A program made the position numbers and the translations under genes. From Rhodoplanes serenus (GTDB lineage: Bacteria; Pseudomonadota; Alphaproteobacteria; Rhizobiales; Xanthobacteraceae): DNA of 64,000 bases. Every line of letters starts with the position of its first letter. The stretch's first letter is position 1. The notes under the pieces are model-generated. The model was not told where the DNA came from, ran no database searches, and was given only the letters and a program-made list of their open reading frames with translations. The stretch covers positions 62,001-126,000 of the forward strand of contig WNKV01000015.1 of NCBI GenBank assembly GCA_009720755.1, written 5' to 3'. Positions 1 to 8,267 of this stretch are shown piece after piece.

Positions 1-218
1 CACACCAATGTCGCGGTCTGCGGGTCGACGCGGGAGAGGAGGCCGTTGCCGCCGATCTCGACGATGGAGCCGAAGGCGTGCGGCGACCGTGGCGGTGCCG
101 CCGGGCGCCGCGGCTGGAGAGGGTCGACGGCGCGCGGCGCTTCGGGACGGTCCGACAACATGGCGGCACTCGCAACGGCGGGCGCCGCGAGAGCGGCGCC
201 GTCGAGGACGGGTATCAT
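1..218 (-). CDS. 5' fragment of an unidentified gene downstream of dnaA, truncated by the window edge
   Basis: An open frame without stops runs leftward from an ATG at 218 to the window edge, giving 72 residues. An in-frame ATG at 161 is an alternative start. The first 45 residues are Ala/Pro/Arg-rich and look unstructured. They are followed by HAFGSIVEIGGNGLLSR, which loosely resembles the beta-barrel that opens HerA-type ATPases, but this rests on a few residues only. The gene lies 91 bp downstream of dnaA on the same strand, where dnaN would sit in many genomes; nothing visible resembles DnaN. The identity is left open. Confidence 0.4.
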   Translation of the reverse strand, partial: MIPVLDGAALAAPAVASAAMLSDRPEAPRAVDPLQPRRPAAPPRSPHAFGSIVEIGGNGLLSRVDPQTATLV

Positions 219-309
219 GATCCGTCCGGGCTCGCCAGAACGGGCGGAGCCGGCAGAGCGTCGGCCGGTGCCGATCGAGCCAGCAGGGCCCGTCTACGCC
301 GCCGCAACA

Positions 310-1758
310 CTACTCTTGCAGCTCGCGCTTGATCGCCTCGATCTCCTCGGCGAGCGACACGTCGTTGCCGACCAGGTTCTCGATCTTGCGCACCGCGTGC
401 AGCACGGTGGTGTGGTCGCGGCCGCCGAAGCGCCGGCCGATCTCCGGCAGCGAGCGCAGCGTCAGCGTCTTGGCGAGATACATGGCGATCTGGCGCGGCC
501 GCACCACGTTGGCGGTCCGGCGCGACGACAGCAGGTCGCCGCGGCTGACATTGTAGCGCCGCGCGACGATGCGCTGGATCTCCTCGATCTTGACCTTGCG
601 GGGCTCCTGCGGACGGACGAGGTCGCGGATCTCGCGCTCGGCCAGCTCCATGGTGATCGGCTGGCCGGTCAGCTTCGAATGGGCGAGGAGACGGTTGAGG
701 GCGCCTTCGAGGTCGCGCCCGTTGTGGGTCACCGACTTGGCGATGAAGGACAGCACCGGCGCCGGCACGTCGAAATCGGCATGGTGGGTGCGGGCGCAGG
801 CGACGCGGGACTGGAGGATCTCGAGGCGGAGGTCCTCGCCGAACGAGCCCATCTCGACCACGAGGCCGCCGGCCAGGCGCGAGCGCACCCGGTCGTCGAG
901 ATTCTCAAGGTCGAGCGGCGGCCGGTCGGCGGCCACCACCACCTGCCGGCCGGCGTCGATCATAGCATTGAGGGTGTGCGAGAACTCCGCGAAGGTCGAC
1001 TTGCCCTGAAGGAACTGGAGATCGTCGATCAGCAGCACGTCGGTGGCGCGCAACACCTCCTTGAAGGCGAGCGTGGTCTGGGTGCGCAGCGACGAGACGA
1101 AGCCGTACACGAACTTCTCGGCCGTGAGATAGAGCACCCGGCGCTCGCCGCCGGCATTGCCGGCCCAGGCGATCGCTTGCAGCAAGTGGGTCTTGCCGAG
1201 GCCGACCGCGGCGTGGACGTAGAGCGGGTTGAACATCACGGTGTCGCCGCGCCGCGCCGCCGCGACCTGCTTGGCGGCCGCGTGAGCGAGCGAGTTGGCG
1301 CGACCGACCACGAAGGTCTCGAAGGTGAGACGGGGATCGAGCGGCGAGCCGCCGACCGCATCCTGGCCGGCGCTCGACGGCGCCGGCATGCCGACCGGGC
1401 CGGAATGGCCGTTGATCGCGATGGGGCCTGCGGGCGGCTCGGCCCGGACCGTCACCGCCGCCACGGCGCCGGCCGCTCGTATCGCCATCGCGGCCGGGCG
1501 AACCCCGGCCGAGCGGACCGAGAGGTCGATCCGGCGCACCAGCGGCTCCTCGCCCTGCCAGCAGGCCAGCACCCGCTCGGCGTAATGCGACTGAATCCAG
1601 CTCTTGAGGAAGCGGGTCGGCACCGACAGTCGCACCGTGTCGCTGTCGACGCCCTCCAGCTCCATGCGGGCGAACCAGCTCGAAAAGATATCCTCTCCGA
1701 CCTCGGCGCGCAGGCGCCCTTTGACCCGGGTCCAACGTTCTTGATGGGTGTTCGACAT
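310..1758 (-). CDS. dnaA: Chromosomal replication initiator protein DnaA
   Basis: DnaA is the AAA+ ATPase that binds DnaA boxes and opens the origin. The 482-residue product has the expected architecture: an N-terminal DnaB-interaction domain ([20 protein letters not shown]), a variable Ala/Gly/Pro linker, the AAA+ core with Walker A GLGKT and Walker [13 protein letters not shown], and the C-terminal box-binding domain with the signature [15 protein letters not shown]. The ATG at 1758 was chosen because GAGG stands 8 nt before it. The ATG at 1764 is possible but would leave only 2 nt after that motif. A longer frame continues upstream to 2106 but reads as low-complexity Arg/Pro sequence. The leader is unusually long and carries several signals, listed separately. 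No dnaN follows in the 309 bp visible. Confidence 0.98.
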   Translation of the reverse strand: MSNTHQERWTRVKGRLRAEVGEDIFSSWFARMELEGVDSDTVRLSVPTRFLKSWIQSHYAERVLACWQGEEPLVRRIDLSVRSAGVRPAAMAIRAAGAVAAVTVRAEPPAGPIAINGHSGPVGMPAPSSAGQDAVGGSPLDPRLTFETFVVGRANSLAHAAAKQVAAARRGDTVMFNPLYVHAAVGLGKTHLLQAIAWAGNAGGERRVLYLTAEKFVYGFVSSLRTQTTLAFKEVLRATDVLLIDDLQFLQGKSTFAEFSHTLNAMIDAGRQVVVAADRPPLDLENLDDRVRSRLAGGLVVEMGSFGEDLRLEILQSRVACARTHHADFDVPAPVLSFIAKSVTHNGRDLEGALNRLLAHSKLTGQPITMELAEREIRDLVRPQEPRKVKIEEIQRIVARRYNVSRGDLLSSRRTANVVRPRQIAMYLAKTLTLRSLPEIGRRFGGRDHTTVLHAVRKIENLVGNDVSLAEEIEAIKRELQE

Positions 1759-1811
1759 CGACATGGCCTCACGCAGTCCGCCCCGGGGCGGTAATTTCGG
1801 TCGTGCGGGTC

Positions 1812-1836
1812 GATCCCGGGGACGGTCCCCGGGGTC
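1812..1836 (-). promoter_or_regulatory. Strong hairpin in the dnaA 5' leader
   Basis: Positions 1812-1822 and 1826-1836 form an 11-bp stem (one G-T wobble) around a 3-nt loop, with the core CCCGGGGAC/GTCCCCGGG. It ends about 54 nt upstream of the dnaA start and would be transcribed as part of the leader if the promoter is further up. It could affect dnaA translation or transcript stability; that role is inferred. Confidence 0.5.
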
Positions 1837-1933
1837 GTGGTCCGACGAACGGACGGCGATGCTCCGGCCCTCGCCTCGCAGTGGGCCGGAGTACCGGCGG
1901 TTTAGGTTCCGGAGGGCCAGACCAAGGTCCGGC

Positions 1934-1997
1934 GGGGCGGGGCGGGTGGGCGGAAGGTGGGCAGGGGACAGGGCCGGGCGGGGGGCGCGAAACGGGG
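1934..1997 (+). repeat. G-run tract with quadruplex-forming pattern upstream of dnaA
   Basis: The plus strand carries ten runs of three or more G within 64 bp (1934-1937, 1939-1942, 1944-1946, 1948-1950, 1959-1961, 1964-1967, 1971-1973, 1976-1978, 1980-1985, 1994-1997). The first four are separated by single bases, a textbook pattern for an intramolecular G-quadruplex. The plus strand is the template strand for dnaA. Any biological role is inference. Confidence 0.6.
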
Positions 1998-2247
1998 ATG
2001 CGAGAGGCCGGTCAGGAGGCCGGTCGGGATGTCGATGCGTACGGCGGATGAAGGGCCCGTCTGGCCGAAGCTCGGCCCGACCGGACCCGCGATACGAATG
2101 TGCCACATTTTGGTCATGCTAGCCCCTGGACTTGTCTGTAGTTCGGCCTCGAAGCCACAGAATTCACGCTCACCCGCCGCGTTTACTCGGCAGGTGTCGT
2201 AAAGTCCCCTTATTGTCAGTACAAGAAGCCGGGTTGATACGCCGACT

Positions 2248-2807
2248 GAGTCTTCAGCACTCTCTCAGGTCTACTCGTACAGGATCAACTTGTGAGAGCG
2301 CCTCGCTGGAGACTCACGATTTCAACCTCTTCTTCGTGAACCCGCCCGCGGGCGGGGGCCTACCCCCAACCAATACACAGCCCCCCCTCGGCTCGCAATG
2401 GCCAGGATGAGGCGGCCCGGGGGCGCCGCCGCGTCGGCCCGGGGCGGGCTTCGGCCGGATTCCTCTTGCAAGCGGCAACTGTCTGTCGGGCCGCGGTATT
2501 TCACCGTGTCGTGACAAACCGACTGGACCGATTCCGCGATCTGGTTGCGCCCGGGCGTCTTGCAGAGCTCCGGCTGTGTGGCGCAAATGCCGACCGCTCG
2601 CGGGGGCTATTCCGTTAACATCTTGTTAACACTTTGAAATTTGTGCGCGCTCGGGAAGGGTAACTCCTGGAAATGGCAGTGCTTTTGCCCGGGCCTCCGA
2701 GACCTTCTGCATATGCGTGAAACTACGTATGCGGTCCGACGTCGTTAATTCTGCCACCCCGATGTTGCGCGTCGGCAACGAAAGCGCAGGCCCATCCGGC
2801 CGGATTC
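2248..2807. promoter_or_regulatory. Five GANTC (CcrM-type) sites in the dnaA upstream region
   Basis: GANTC occurs at 2248-2252, 2311-2315, 2458-2462, 2530-2534 and 2803-2807. GANTC is the target of the cell-cycle methyltransferase CcrM in alphaproteobacteria, and in Caulobacter the methylation state of GANTC in the dnaA promoter affects dnaA transcription. The number is moderately above what this GC content would give by chance. Functional assignment is inference. Confidence 0.45.
2615..2629. promoter_or_regulatory. Perfect CtrA-type binding site (TTAA-N7-TTAA)
   Basis: The sequence TTAACATCTTGTTAA matches the full CtrA consensus TTAA-N7-TTAA exactly and continues with the C that is preferred after the second half. 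CtrA is the alphaproteobacterial cell-cycle master regulator. The site lies about 860 bp upstream of the dnaA start and about 450 bp downstream of rpsT, in one of the few AT-rich patches of this intergenic region. Confidence 0.6.
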
Positions 2808-3018
2808 ACCACACTGAGGATTTCGACCGGGGCGCATGGCTCCCGGTTCCGAGATCCCGACCGTCGCCATGGTTACCAAGTGCTTTGCAAGGATCGCATG
2901 GGCGCCATCCGTCGCCCGGAGGGGCCTGCCGCCCGGAGGGCCTGCCGGAGGCCCGCCGAGCCCGGCAAGCGTCGCCGCCCGGCGGGTGCCCGGGTTCCCA
3001 GGAGGTGCCCAGAAACGA

Positions 3019-3048
3019 CGAAGGCCGGGACGCATGTCCCGGCCTTCG
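3019..3048 (-). terminator. Intrinsic terminator of rpsT
   Basis: A 13-bp perfect stem (3019-3031 with 3036-3048) around a GCAT loop lies 28 bp past the rpsT stop. On the minus strand it is followed by TCGTTTCT, a modest U-rich tail. It would separate rpsT from the dnaA transcription unit. Confidence 0.8.
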
Positions 3049-3076
3049 TGAAACAATGCCGACAGGAGGTCGCCGG

Positions 3077-3340
3077 TCAGGCGAGCTTGCTCACCGCATG
3101 GGTGAGGCGGGCCACCTTGCGGCTGGCGGTGCGCTTGTGGACGACGCCCTTTTGGGCCGCCCGCATCAGCACCGGCTCGGCCGCCTTCAGGGCCGCGGTC
3201 GCCGCCGCCTTGTCGCCGCTGGCCAGCGCGTCCTCGATCTTGCGGACGAAGGTGCGCATGCGCGACCGGCGCGCCTTGTTGACCTCGGTCCGGCGCGCGA
3301 TCTTGCGGGTGGCCTTCTTGGCGGAAGTGGTGTTGGCCAT
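3077..3340 (-). CDS. rpsT: 30S ribosomal protein S20
   Basis: S20 is a primary binding protein of 16S rRNA in the small ribosomal subunit. The 87-residue product has the typical length and the Lys/Arg/Ala-rich helical composition, beginning [17 protein letters not shown] and containing the conserved stretch [15 protein letters not shown] near the C-terminus. It sits upstream of dnaA on the same strand, an arrangement common in Hyphomicrobiales. A strong hairpin terminator follows directly. Confidence 0.97.
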   Translation of the reverse strand: MANTTSAKKATRKIARRTEVNKARRSRMRTFVRKIEDALASGDKAAATAALKAAEPVLMRAAQKGVVHKRTASRKVARLTHAVSKLA

Positions 3341-3542
3341 CTGGTGGTTCGTCCGGTTTGCAGCGCCACACGACGAGGGGGCGCAAAGAATATCGCCTGC
3401 GGCACGCCCTCGCGCCGCCAGTGAGCGACGCTTATAAGTAAGCGGGCGGTGGCCGTCAACGGCCCCCTGGTCGGATCGGGGCGCCGCACGCTATAGAGTC
3501 CACAGAGTCCACGGTCTTCCCCCAACGCGGCCATATCCCCCC

Positions 3543-3863
3543 ATGATCCGCTTCGTGTTTCGGTTCCTCGGTCTGTGGATTCTGGCGGCCGCCTTCATCT
3601 TCCTGGTCTACGACGGCACCCGCTCGATCGCGGCCGACCGCCTGGAGATCTTCTCGTTCGAGGCGATCTGGACGGCGATTCATCAGCCCAGCCTCGACGA
3701 GGTGCGGCGCCTGGTGGAGCGGCACTTCCCGCCCTGGGCCACCGATCCGGCGATGCGGCAGGTGCTGGTCGCCCCCGCCTGGCTGGTGCTCGGGGTCGTC
3801 GGCATGGTGCTGGTGCTGCTCGGCCGCAAGAAGAAGCCGCTGATCGGCTACGCGCGCCGCTGA
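3543..3863 (+). CDS. Small conserved membrane protein
   Basis: A 106-residue protein with an N-terminal hydrophobic segment (about residues 5-22, [18 protein letters not shown]) and a second one near the C-terminus (about 77-94), followed by a basic tail [12 protein letters not shown]. This suggests an inner-membrane protein with the central 50 residues on one side. The pattern is familiar from small uncharacterised proteins of Hyphomicrobiales found near rpsT, but I know of no assigned function. It is divergent from rpsT and has its own upstream region. Confidence 0.75.
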   Translation: MIRFVFRFLGLWILAAAFIFLVYDGTRSIAADRLEIFSFEAIWTAIHQPSLDEVRRLVERHFPPWATDPAMRQVLVAPAWLVLGVVGMVLVLLGRKKKPLIGYARR

Positions 3864-4036
3864 GCCGGACCGGATCGTCCGCCTCGCGGAAGCGGCGGCC
3901 GGCTGATGCAGATGTGATCGGCGGCCGGCTGCGTCGGGGCGACGACGGTCCCCATATCCGGGACGCGCGATTCGGGTCCCCGCCACCGCGCGGGCGCAGC
4001 CGGCCGCGTCTTCGCCATCGACGACGAGGAGACGCC

Positions 4037-4696
4037 ATGTTCCTGTTCCGCAAGAAGGCCGAGATGCCGCGCCCGGACGAGATGCTGCCGGGGCGGGCGC
4101 AGCCGATCCCGACGGCGTCTCGTCACGCCGTCAACGGTCGGCCGCTGAAGGGGCCGTATCCGGACGGCTCGGCGACCGCGGTGTTCGGTCTCGGCTGCTT
4201 CTGGGGCGCCGAGCGCAAATTCTGGCAGCTCGGCGACGGCATCCATGTCACCGCGGTCGGCTACGCGGGCGGCGGCACCCCCAACCCGACCTACGAGGAG
4301 GTGTGCAGCGGGCGCACCGGCCACAACGAGGTGGTGCTGGTCGTCTACGATCCGGCGGTGATCTCCTACGAGATGCTGCTGCGCACCTTCTGGGAGAGCC
4401 ACGACCCGACCCAGGGCATGCGCCAGGGCAATGACGTCGGCACGCAGTATCGCTCCGGCATCTATGTGACGTCGCCGGCCCAGCGGGCCGCCGCCGAGGC
4501 GTCGCGCGACGCCTATCAGCAGGCGCTGGCGCGGCGCGGCTACGGGCCGATCACCACGGAGATCGTCGACGCGCCGCCGTTCTACTTCGCCGAGGACTAC
4601 CACCAGCAGTATCTCGCCAAGAATCCCGGCGGTTATTGCGGGCTCGGCGGCACCGGGGTGAGCTGCCCGGTGGGCGCGGGAGTGCCGGCCGCCTGA
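4037..4696 (+). CDS. msrA: Peptide-methionine (S)-S-oxide reductase MsrA
   Basis: MsrA reduces the S-epimer of methionine sulfoxide in proteins, using thioredoxin as the usual reductant. The 219-residue product carries the family signature [13 protein letters not shown] with the catalytic Cys at residue 54, plus conserved [18 protein letters not shown] and [16 protein letters not shown], which contains a probable resolving cysteine. The ATG at 4037 follows GACGAGGAG; a longer in-frame extension to 3575 is discarded as random sequence. The short N-terminal extension before the catalytic domain is usual for MsrA without MsrB fusion. Confidence 0.96.
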   Translation: MFLFRKKAEMPRPDEMLPGRAQPIPTASRHAVNGRPLKGPYPDGSATAVFGLGCFWGAERKFWQLGDGIHVTAVGYAGGGTPNPTYEEVCSGRTGHNEVVLVVYDPAVISYEMLLRTFWESHDPTQGMRQGNDVGTQYRSGIYVTSPAQRAAAEASRDAYQQALARRGYGPITTEIVDAPPFYFAEDYHQQYLAKNPGGYCGLGGTGVSCPVGAGVPAA

Positions 4697-4868
4697 GCGC
4701 CAGCCGCCTGAGTGCCCCGCCGCCCGAGCGGCTGGCTGCCCCGGCGGGCGCGCGGCATCTCCCGGCGTATCGCCGTGACCCGTCGCAATGCCCCGCCGCA
4801 CTCAGCCTTTGTTAACGATAATGGGGTGTTAATCCGGACAGTGAGGTCTCTCGTTTGTCCGGGTTCCC

Positions 4869-5534
4869 ATGCGGCTCGCTCGTTCCCTCGTCGTGATTCT
4901 CGCCGCGCTGGCGACGTCCGGCTGCATGACGACGCCGCGCCTGTTCGGGCCGCCGGCGCCACCTCCCCCGCCGCCGTCGGTCGACGCCGTGGTCTATGGC
5001 GGCCCGGGTCCCGGTGTGGTTCCTGGGCCGTCGCCGGCGGTCGCCGCCGCGCTGGTCAAGGCCGACGATCCCGATCCGCCCTACACGCTCGATTCGGGTG
5101 ACCGGCTGCGCGTCGTGGTCTACGGCCAGGACGGCCTCACCAACACCTATGCGGTGGATGCCTCGGGCCGCATCACCATGCCGCTGATCGGCGCCGTCCC
5201 GGCGCGCGGCCGCACCACCGCGGACCTGTCGCGGGTGATCGCGGCCCGGCTGCGCGACGGCTACCTGCGCGAGCCCCATGTCGCCGTCGAGGTCGACACC
5301 TACCGGCCGTTCTTCATCCTCGGCGAGGTGAGCTTCCCGGGCCAGTATCCGTTCGTCGCCCACATGACGGCCGAGACCGCAGTGGCGATCGCCGGCGGCT
5401 TCACGCCGCGCGCCTATCGGTACGAGGTGGAGATCACCCGCCCGACCCCGCAGGGGCCGGTGCGTCTCAAGGGGCCGACGATGATGCCGGTGCGGCCCGG
5501 CGACACCGTGGCGATCTCCGAACGCTGGTTCTGA
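4869..5534 (+). CDS. Polysaccharide biosynthesis/export lipoprotein (Wza/BexD/GumB family, short form)
   Basis: A 221-residue protein with a lipoprotein signal peptide (MRLARSLVVILAALATSGC, lipobox TSGC) and a Pro-rich spacer. A polysaccharide-export domain follows (YTLDSGDRLRVVVYGQDGL to RLRDGYLREPHVAVEV), then one SLBB-like segment (RPFFILGEVSFPGQYPF). Members form or assist outer-membrane channels for capsular or exopolysaccharide. This one is shorter than Wza (about 380 residues) and stands alone, with no glycosyltransferases nearby. Its promoter region contains paired GTTAAC/GTTAAT at 4811-4833. Confidence 0.88.
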   Translation: MRLARSLVVILAALATSGCMTTPRLFGPPAPPPPPPSVDAVVYGGPGPGVVPGPSPAVAAALVKADDPDPPYTLDSGDRLRVVVYGQDGLTNTYAVDASGRITMPLIGAVPARGRTTADLSRVIAARLRDGYLREPHVAVEVDTYRPFFILGEVSFPGQYPFVAHMTAETAVAIAGGFTPRAYRYEVEITRPTPQGPVRLKGPTMMPVRPGDTVAISERWF

Positions 5535-5564
5535 TACGAGATCCGGCTGATCAGTTCGGTGGTC

Positions 5565-5659
5565 GTTCCGGAAGCCGCGAAGCGGCTATCCGGAACCCAG
5601 CCGAAAGCTCCAAGTTTGCTGCTGGATTCCGGGCTCGCCGCTGCGCGGCGCCCCGGAAT
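5565..5659. repeat. Two adjacent palindromic intergenic repeats
   Basis: The first palindrome (5565-5596) has arms GTTCCGGA/TCCGGAAC enclosing AGCCGC/GCGGCT. The second (5626-5659) has arms ATTCCGGG/CCCGGAAT around a GC-rich core. Such ATTCCGG-type palindromes resemble the dispersed extragenic repeats of Bradyrhizobium-like genomes. They lie between two convergent genes and could also stop transcription from either side. Confidence 0.65.
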
Positions 5660-5741
5660 GACGCGAACCGATCACCCGCAAACAGTATGAGAGCCGTTCG
5701 GACGGTTCAGCGCAATGCGTGGGGCGAGCGTCGCCGTGGCT

Positions 5742-6068
5742 TCAGCGGTGATGCACCGCCAGCCAGACGGTGGCCTCCTCCGGATCGGTCGCCTCGACCC
5801 GGTGCCGGACATGCGGCGGGATGTGGACGTAGTCGCCGGGCGCCAAGGCCCGCGGCGTCGCCTCGCTCTCGAACCGCAGCGTGGCCGAGCCGCTCAGCAG
5901 CACCACCCATTCGGCCCAGCCCTGATCGTACCAGAAGCCCGGCGGGCTCGCCTGCCCGTGCGAGATGATGCGCTCGATGCGCAGGTCAGCGGTCGCCAGG
6001 AGGGTGGCGATCGTCTCCGCGTCGCGCCGCGGCCGGATGCCGGCGAACAGGTTTCCGCTGCTGATCAT
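5742..6068 (-). CDS. Cupin-domain protein
   Basis: A 108-residue single-domain cupin. The middle shows the two conserved cupin motifs: GWAEWVVLLSGSATLRFE (motif 1 region) and LAPGDYVHIPPHVRHRVEA (motif 2, with the PG-D-Y-x-H-I-P-P-H-x-R-H pattern supplying probable metal-binding histidines). It belongs to the small cupins similar to those annotated as phosphoribosylaminoimidazole-carboxylase-like or mannose-6-phosphate-isomerase-like; the substrate cannot be predicted. It is convergent with the upstream lipoprotein gene and divergent from the downstream permease. Confidence 0.85.
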   Translation of the reverse strand: MISSGNLFAGIRPRRDAETIATLLATADLRIERIISHGQASPPGFWYDQGWAEWVVLLSGSATLRFESEATPRALAPGDYVHIPPHVRHRVEATDPEEATVWLAVHHR

Positions 6069-6281
6069 GCGGGTCTCCGAGCTCCGGCGCGGCAGGAACG
6101 GCCGGGCGGGCGGACGCGGCCGACCGGCGCCCTGTGCGGTGTCACGGTCCGGGGCTCCCGCTCGTGGGCGGAACAGGGCTCCGGCCCGGCCGTTTCACGG
6201 TGAGCCAAAGCAGCGGCCGTGTCCATCGGATGTCGTGTGGATCGGACGTCGTATTCCATCGCGGGCCGGGTCAGGAGGCGC

Positions 6282-8267
6282 ATGTCGATCACCGCCTTCA
6301 TCCTCGGCCGGCCGCTCGCCAACCAGGAGCAGGCGGGCCGCAAGGTCGGCCTGCCGACCGGCATTCCCACCATCGGGCTCGGCGCCTTCGGGTCACCCGC
6401 CTACGGGCCGGAGGCGGCGCTCCTGGCACTGGCCCCGCTCGGCGTGGCCGGGCTCGGCGTGTTCGCGGTCGTGCAGGGCGCCGTGGTGGTGCTGCTCCTG
6501 CTCTTGTGGTCGACCTTCCGCCGCGCGGTGGCCGCGTTCCCCGACAGCGGCGGCGCCTACACGGTGGCCCGCACGACGCTCGGGCGCGGCGGCGGGCTGC
6601 TGGCGGCCGCCGTCCTGCTGCTCGACTACGTCCTCAACGTCGCGGTCGGCATCTCGGCCGGGATCGCCGCCCTGGTCTCGGCGGTGCCGACGCTCGCCCC
6701 CTACCGCCTGGCGCTGTGCCTCGCGGTGCTGGGCGGGCTGACGCTCGTCAACCTGCGCGGCACGCTCGATGCCGGCCGGCTGTTCATGGGGCCGACGCTG
6801 GCGTTCCTGGCCTGCCTCGCCGTGGTGATCGCCGCCGGCGCGACCGTCGTCCTGACGGGCGGCGGCGAGCCGGGTCCGGCGGCATCGGCGCCATCGCCCG
6901 CCGCCACGGCGGTTCCATGGACGACGGTGCTCGTCGCCTATGCGGTCGCATGCAGCGGGCTGACCGGCATCGAGGCGGTTGGCAACAGTGTCGATACGTT
7001 CCGCTCTCCGGCGGTGCGCATGGCGCGGCGGGCGCTCGCCGTGGTGGTGCTGGTGCTCGCCGTCGTGCTCGCCGCCCTGGCTTGGCTGGTGCCGGCGCTC
7101 GGCCTCACTGCCGTACCGCAGGCCGACCCCGCCTATCGCAGCCTGCTGTCGCAGCTCGCTGTCGCGGCGGTCGGCGAGGGCGCGCTCTACTATATCAGCA
7201 TGGCGCTGCTGCTCTGTGTGCTGGTGCTGTCGGCGCATACGAGCTTCGTCGGGCTGCCGGGCTTCGTCCGCCTGGTGGCGGCGGATGGCTGGCTGCCGCG
7301 GCCTTTCGCGGTGCTCGGGCGGCGGCTGGTGCTAACCGTCGGTGTGCTGGTGCTGGCCGGCACCGCGGGGGCGCTGCTGATCGCCTTCGACGGCGTCACC
7401 GACCGGCTGGTGCCGCTGTTCGCGGCCGCCGCCCTCACGGTGTTCCTGCTGGTGCAGGCCGGCATGGTGGTGCACGGCCTGCAGGCCGCGCGGCGGCTCG
7501 GGACACGGCGGTGGCGGGTGCGCGGGGCGGCGTGGTCGCGCATCGCGATCGATGGCGTCGGCGGGCTCGCCACCACGGTCGCCCTGGCGGTCACGCTGAT
7601 GGCCTGGTTCACCGCCGGAGTCTGGATCGTGCTGGTGCTGGTGCCGCTGCTGATCGGGCTGTTCGTGGCGGTGCGGCGCTACTATGCGGGGCTGGACCGG
7701 GCGCTGCGCGATCCCGGGCCGCTCGACGCCGCGGCGCTGGCGCCGCCCATCGTGCTGGTAGCGACCGAGGATCGCAGCCGCCTGGTGGACAGGGCGCTGG
7801 CCTTCGCGCTGGCGATCTCGCCCGACGTGTGGGCGGTCCATCTGGTCGCTCTGGAGGGGCCGGGCTCCGAGGAGAAGGCGCGGCTGCTGCGCGACACCTG
7901 GGCGGACGATGTCGAGGGGCCGGCCCGCGCGGCCGGCCGCCGGCCGCCGCGGCTTGTCACCGTGAGCGCGCCGTACCGGCAGGTCTGGGTGCCGCTGCTC
8001 GATCTCGTCGATCAGCTCGCCGCCGAGCATCCCGACCGCACCATCGCGGTGCTGACGCCCGAGCTGGTGAAGCAGCACTGGTGGCAATACCCGCTGCACA
8101 CCCTGCGGGCCAGGCGCATGCGCGCCGGGCTGCTTCGCCACGGCGGCTCACGCCTGGTGGTGATCAGCGTGCCGTGGTACCGCGAGGAGCCCGAGCGCGA
8201 CGAGCCGCGGCCCGGCGGCGTCGCTGCTCAGACGGCCCGCCCCAGCCAGGCGGCGATCTCGTCGTGA
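6282..8267 (+). CDS. APC-superfamily amino acid/polyamine permease with C-terminal cytoplasmic domain
   Basis: A 661-residue polytopic membrane protein. About the first 480 residues contain roughly twelve hydrophobic segments, with APC-type features (GIPTIGLGAFGSPAYGPEA near the N-terminus and FPDSGGAYTVARTTLGRGGG). The remaining 180 residues are soluble (IVLVATEDRSRLVDRALAFAL) and look like a universal-stress-type alpha/beta domain, as in several large KUP/APC-like transporters. The ATG at 6282 is preceded by a strong AGGAGG 3 nt upstream. The upstream in-frame ATG at 6219 has no such site. The substrate is unknown. The 3' end overlaps the convergent idi gene by 40 bp. Confidence 0.88.
   Translation: MSITAFILGRPLANQEQAGRKVGLPTGIPTIGLGAFGSPAYGPEAALLALAPLGVAGLGVFAVVQGAVVVLLLLLWSTFRRAVAAFPDSGGAYTVARTTLGRGGGLLAAAVLLLDYVLNVAVGISAGIAALVSAVPTLAPYRLALCLAVLGGLTLVNLRGTLDAGRLFMGPTLAFLACLAVVIAAGATVVLTGGGEPGPAASAPSPAATAVPWTTVLVAYAVACSGLTGIEAVGNSVDTFRSPAVRMARRALAVVVLVLAVVLAALAWLVPALGLTAVPQADPAYRSLLSQLAVAAVGEGALYYISMALLLCVLVLSAHTSFVGLPGFVRLVAADGWLPRPFAVLGRRLVLTVGVLVLAGTAGALLIAFDGVTDRLVPLFAAAALTVFLLVQAGMVVHGLQAARRLGTRRWRVRGAAWSRIAIDGVGGLATTVALAVTLMAWFTAGVWIVLVLVPLLIGLFVAVRRYYAGLDRALRDPGPLDAAALAPPIVLVATEDRSRLVDRALAFALAISPDVWAVHLVALEGPGSEEKARLLRDTWADDVEGPARAAGRRPPRLVTVSAPYRQVWVPLLDLVDQLAAEHPDRTIAVLTPELVKQHWWQYPLHTLRARRMRAGLLRHGGSRLVVISVPWYREEPERDEPRPGGVAAQTARPSQAAISS

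Larger units (their letters stand above)
1759..3018. other. Long intergenic region between rpsT and dnaA (dnaA leader/promoter region)
   Basis: About 1.26 kb without a credible gene on either strand. Open frames here are compositionally random (Arg/Pro/Gly-rich) and lack family resemblance. The part next to dnaA (1765-2100) is extremely G/C-rich and contains a hairpin and a G-run tract. The parts around 2105-2340 and 2610-2760 are distinctly less GC-rich and are the likelier promoter zones. I looked for 9-mer DnaA boxes (TTATCCACA and its complement) and found no match better than 7 of 9, so an origin is not called here. Confidence 0.7.

Noticed and set aside
46-1794. 582-residue open frame on the plus strand opposite dnaA
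   Set aside because: It is antisense to dnaA, which has complete motifs; the product is Arg/Ala/His-rich and has no family resemblance. It follows from high GC codon usage.
1759-3076. Possible chromosomal origin next to dnaA
   Set aside because: No DnaA 9-mer better than 7 of 9 and no 13-mer-like AT-rich array. In this order the origin is often not at dnaA.
4811-4833. GTTAAC...GTTAAT as a CtrA site
   Set aside because: The spacing between TTAA units is 13 bp instead of 7.
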